From CAVZMI01 sp050011775 (GTDB taxonomy: Bacteria; Bacteroidota; Ignavibacteria; UBA10030; CAVZMI01), in NCBI GenBank assembly GCA_050011775.1, contig JBEKIL010000009.1, positions 97,305 through 161,304 of the forward strand: 64,000 bases of DNA, written 5' to 3'. A program made the position numbers and the translations under genes. The notes under the pieces were generated by a model. The model did no database searches and was not told where the DNA came from. It saw nothing but the letters and a program-made list of their open reading frames with translations. Shown here piece after piece: positions 61,485 to 64,000 of the stretch (the first letter of the stretch is position 1; every line of letters begins with the position of its first letter).

Positions 61485-63107
61485 TTATTTCACGGGAATT
61501 GTGAAAAAGAACTTTGAACCATTTCCAACTTCTGATTCAAACCAAATCTTACCTCCGTGTCTTTCAACAATACGCTTACAGATGGCTAATCCGATACCGG
61601 TTCCAGGATACTCCTGTGACGTATTTAAGCGCTGGAAAATTTGGAAAATTCTGTCAGCATACTGCGAATCTATGCCTATGCCGTTGTCGCTTACTGCAAA
61701 AACATAATAAGCCCCCTCCTTATTTACTGAAATATGCGCATGGGGAGGTGCGTCTCTTCTGAACTTGAGCGCATTCTCGATCAAGTTCTGAAATAATCGA
61801 ACCATCTGCGATTCATCCGCTTCGACCACGGGGAGATCGTCCTGCGTGATGATCGCATGCGACTCTTCAATTCTGTTTTGGAGATTTGCAAACACTTGAC
61901 CGACGATTGAGCCGACATCGATCCGTTCAAACTTCTTTCCTCGTGTTGTCACACGGGAATAATCAAGGAGGTCGTTGATTAATCGCTGCATCCGGTTTGC
62001 TCCATCGACGGCAAAATTGATGAAATCATCGGCGTCCTTATCGAGTTTGTCTTTGTATCGCTTCTCAAGTAGCTGTGTAAAACTAGATACCATGCGCAGC
62101 GGTTCTTGAAGATCGTGTGAGGCGACGTAGGCAAACTGCTCAAGCTCGGTGTTGGAACGTTTCAGATCTTCTAGAGATTCCTGGAGTGCTTTTTCAGCCT
62201 GCTTGCGCTCGGTGATATCGCGCTCTGTGGAGGCAATAGCAATTATTTTGCCAGTATTGTCCACCAGTTTCGTTACTGTCATCCATACATCGAGTAAACG
62301 CCCGTCTTTGGTCAACCGTTGGGTCTCAAACGAGGAAATCTTTTCACCCGATAACAGCCGGTGGTTAAAATCCTTTTGCTCTGCCTCTTTATCGGAGGGT
62401 GTTAGGTGCCAAATACTTATCTGCAGCGCCTCTTCTTCGCTATAACCATACATCAGTTCAGCACCGTGGTTCCATGCGGTGATTCGGCCCTCAAAATCCT
62501 GTATTATAATTGCATCGTTTGAGTCTCTCACTATAATCGCCAGGCGTCTCAAGTTTTCCGCTTCCTGCTTGCTCGCCTGGAGCGTAGCCTCCCTTTGGGA
62601 TTCAGCGAGCTTGCGCTCGGTGATGTTGCGCTCTGTGGAGGCAATACCAATCGGTTTTCCGGTATCGTCCACTAGTTTCGTCACAGTGAGCCAGATATCT
62701 AGAATGCGGTTGTCTCTGGTCACCCGCTGGGTCTCAAGTGAGGTGATAGCTTCGCCCGCTCTCAGCCGGCGGGTAAACTCCTTCCGCTCTGCTTCTCTAT
62801 TGGGGGGAGTTAGGCGCTCAATATTCATCTGAAGTGCCTCTTCCTCGCCGTAGCCAAACATCAGTTCAGCACCGTGGTTCCATGCGGTGATTCGGCCCTC
62901 AAAATCCTGTATTATAATTGCATCATTTGAGTCTCTCACTATAATCGCCAGGCATCTCAAGTTCTCCGCTTCCCGGTTGCGCTCGGTGATGTACTGTTCA
63001 GTGTGCTTACGTTTCTTCAGCAGAGTTTCCAGCTTCTTCACTTTCCTATGAACAGATTCCAGCTCTGCAATCAGTTCGTTCTTCGTTTTCCTATCATTCA
63101 TGTTCAT
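61485..63107 (-). CDS. PAS-PAS sensor histidine kinase, soluble
   Basis: A 540-residue kinase (start ATG 63107, or 63101). An N-terminal coiled coil (1-45) is nearly the same as that of the nine-PAS kinase. Two PAS domains (~50-170 and ~185-305) are very similar to each other. The kinase core has the phospho-acceptor H in YVASHDLQEPLRMVSSF, ENALKFRRD, DNGIGID and TGIGLAICKRIVERHGG, as in phytochrome-like kinases whose partners are Rcp1-type regulators; such a regulator lies 80 bp downstream. No transmembrane segment or receiver. The start overlaps a preceding 18-codon frame as ATGA, suggesting coupled translation; a longer frame from 63230 reads non-homologous sequence and is disfavoured. Confidence 0.93.
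   Translation of the reverse strand: MNMNDRKTKNELIAELESVHRKVKKLETLLKKRKHTEQYITERNREAENLRCLAIIVRDSNDAIIIQDFEGRITAWNHGAELMFGYGEEEALQMNIERLTPPNREAERKEFTRRLRAGEAITSLETQRVTRDNRILDIWLTVTKLVDDTGKPIGIASTERNITERKLAESQREATLQASKQEAENLRRLAIIVRDSNDAIIIQDFEGRITAWNHGAELMYGYSEEEALQISIWHLTPSDKEAEQKDFNHRLLSGEKISSFETQRLTKDGRLLDVWMTVTKLVDNTGKIIAIASTERDITERKQAEKALQESLEDLKRSNTELEQFAYVASHDLQEPLRMVSSFTQLLEKRYKDKLDKDADDFINFAVDGANRMQRLINDLLDYSRVTTRGKKFERIDVGSIVGQVFANLQNRIEESHAIITQDDLPVVEADESQMVRLFQNLIENALKFRRDAPPHAHISVNKEGAYYVFAVSDNGIGIDSQYADRIFQIFQRLNTSQEYPGTGIGLAICKRIVERHGGKIWFESEVGNGSKFFFTIPVK
62451..62976. repeat. Intragenic direct repeat, 408-bp period, in the PAS-PAS kinase
   Basis: The DNA around 62451-62568 and 62859-62976 is nearly identical over about 115 bp (both contain CATCAGTTCAGCACCGTGG and then GCGGTGATTCGGCCCTC), offset by 408 bp, or exactly 136 codons. 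The rest of the two PAS-coding units is similar but more diverged. It marks a recent in-frame tandem duplication, or later gene conversion, of one PAS module. Confidence 0.9.
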
Positions 63108-63160
63108 GTCTCTTCGGTACCCATTGCTTGAATTATTTCGATAAGTCGTTCGATTGTCAT
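63104..63160 (-). CDS. Possible 18-codon leader frame before the PAS-PAS kinase
   Basis: Reads MTIERLIEIIQAMGTEET and stops at TGA 63106-63104, overlapping the kinase ATG as ATGA. No strong ribosome site of its own is seen. It might be a coupling leader or the decayed end of an upstream gene. Nothing is known of its function. Confidence 0.3.
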   Translation of the reverse strand: MTIERLIEIIQAMGTEET

Positions 63161-63180
63161 ACCGTCTGCTTCCTGCAAAA

Positions 63181-63318
63181 TTACCTATGGACGACAGCGC
63201 TGAAGAAGTGCGAGCGCGTTGCGATAGCATCTTCTTGATTCATGAATCTCCCCTCAGCTGGGCTGTAATATTTCCCATCGTCGATCGGGAATAATACAAA
63301 CTGGTTAGTGATATTCAT
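63181..63318 (-). CDS. Possible 45-residue protein upstream of the PAS-PAS kinase
   Basis: Starts at ATG 63318, preceded by AAGAGGA in good position, and ends at TAA 63183-63181. It reads MNITNQFVLFPIDDGKYYSP, then AEGRFMNQEDAIATRSHFFS. The composition looks protein-like, but no family is recognised. It lies in the same direction as the kinase and could be the first gene of the phosphorelay unit, or a truncated remnant. Confidence 0.4.
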   Translation of the reverse strand: MNITNQFVLFPIDDGKYYSPAEGRFMNQEDAIATRSHFFSAVVHR

Positions 63319-64000
63319 ATCCTATCCTCTTCTTAGGAGTCTTGTTAAAGGCGTCGAAATCGTGTTATAAAAAACGTATCCTCCAATAAGGCGAACTAAA
63401 ACCAAGCAGTGCGTCTTTCGGAAAAACGAATAAATCTGATAGCAATTACTGCTGCTGTGAGTTGCAGGGTGCTGGTACATGCCACAATGTAAGATCGTAC
63501 TCATAAAGAGATCCTTCACCTACTATGTGTCATGACGTCGATTATCGAAGGGAATGAGTTGACGGCTAGTACGATAATTGGCGGTCTTGGTGAAAACCCA
63601 TACGAAAATGAATTATCATTAAAAGCATACGGGATTTCGCAAACTAAATTTTCATACGTATCATATGATATTATCGACAAATTCATGGAAAATATTAGAT
63701 ATTAGTAACTTTACATATACATTGATTGAAGGAAACTTAGGAAGGCAGGAGGATTTTAACGAAAAGCTTATTAAAAGTCAAGGAAATAGAGATAAAATGT
63801 GAAAAATGTGGAATTCTCCTAATTTTCATTAAGTAATTGTTCAATATCAGACCTGTCCAAAATAGCTGTTATGAAAGAACGGTGTTAATGGTGTCACTTT
63901 CTTTTTGAAAAGCCCCGTGCTTCTGAAAGAACATGTCAGAGTCCTCCACAAAACGAAGACGGGACGATATATCGAAAGTGACAGAAAGAAAACAGGCACC
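63319..64000. other. Gene-poor right end with decayed frames and an edge inverted repeat
   Basis: No intact gene is visible. A 57-codon frame (63532-63705, plus) begins MTSIIEGNELTASTIIGGLG; it lacks a ribosome site. Just after it are two overlapping fragments, one reading LIEGNLGRQEDFNEKLIKSQ and one reading KVKEIEIKCEKCGILLIFIK with a CxxC pair (ending 63836), preceded by AGGAGG but with no start codon. They look like pieces of a frameshifted gene. At 63892-63901 and 63974-63983 a 10-bp inverted repeat (TGTCACTTTC/GAAAGTGACA) approaches the window edge. Confidence 0.4.

Noticed and set aside
63322..63519. Minus-strand 65-codon frame upstream of the PAS-PAS kinase
   Set aside because: Low-complexity, cysteine/histidine-rich translation without similarity; more likely leader DNA of the kinase unit.

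Overview
This 64-kb window is a chromosomal segment of a Gram-negative bacterium of the FCB superphylum, most likely Bacteroidota of an Ignavibacteria-like lineage. That placement is an inference. Two secreted proteins (45.9-49.4 kb) end in the YPNPFNP...GxYxxxWDA...YRL pattern of type IX secretion (T9SS) type A sorting domains. Lipid A genes (lpxB, lpxK), outer-membrane-type exported proteins and a zinc-ribbon threonine synthase are also present. Shine-Dalgarno sites are strong at some genes and absent at others. No rRNA, CRISPR array or intact transposase was found.

The left half (0-32.7 kb) is dense housekeeping DNA. 0-7.5 kb: serine hydrolase, BadF-type amino-sugar kinase, P5C dehydrogenase, orphan sucC, gatB behind an unusual inverted-repeat leader, tpiA. 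7.6-18.2 kb: a compact run of a membrane-anchored GH2-like protein that has lost both catalytic glutamates, smc, a HAD phosphatase, an ICMT-like methyltransferase, lpxB, lpxK and a class I amidotransferase-type peptidase, with several 4-bp overlaps. 18.3-25.8 kb: ppdK, queA, ispD, plsY, gpsA and a lipoprotein, closed by a clear terminator. 25.9-30.8 kb: tRNA-Thr(CGT), a broken second tRNA with a palindrome in its anticodon arm, gdhA, and a 1,000-residue receiver/PPDK-type ATP-grasp protein overlapping gdhA.

30.9-39.9 kb holds GTP-dependent pckG and an aspartate-family block: aspartate aminotransferase, threonine synthase, an ApgM-type phosphomutase family protein and bifunctional aspartokinase/homoserine dehydrogenase. 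No conventional homoserine kinase is present. The ApgM-type gene lies directly downstream of thrA and is a good candidate for that step. With ppdK, pckG, gdhA and the receiver/ATP-grasp protein, the region covers the PEP-pyruvate-oxaloacetate-aspartate-glutamate node.

The right part (40-64 kb) is accessory and mosaic. It has a soluble nine-PAS hybrid histidine kinase, a decayed interval with a nucleotidyltransferase remnant, T9SS-exported and glycosidase-like proteins, a DinB-like protein, a small membrane protein with a CxxC knuckle, cfa, and a large GH-A-clan glycosidase. A three-gene phosphorelay follows (PAS-PAS kinase, CheY-like regulator, REC-GAF-PASx4-kinase-REC) that has no DNA-binding output domain. 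Long gene-free stretches here carry tandem repeats and many short palindromes. Intragenic PAS duplication and near-identical DNA shared by the kinases point to recent recombination.
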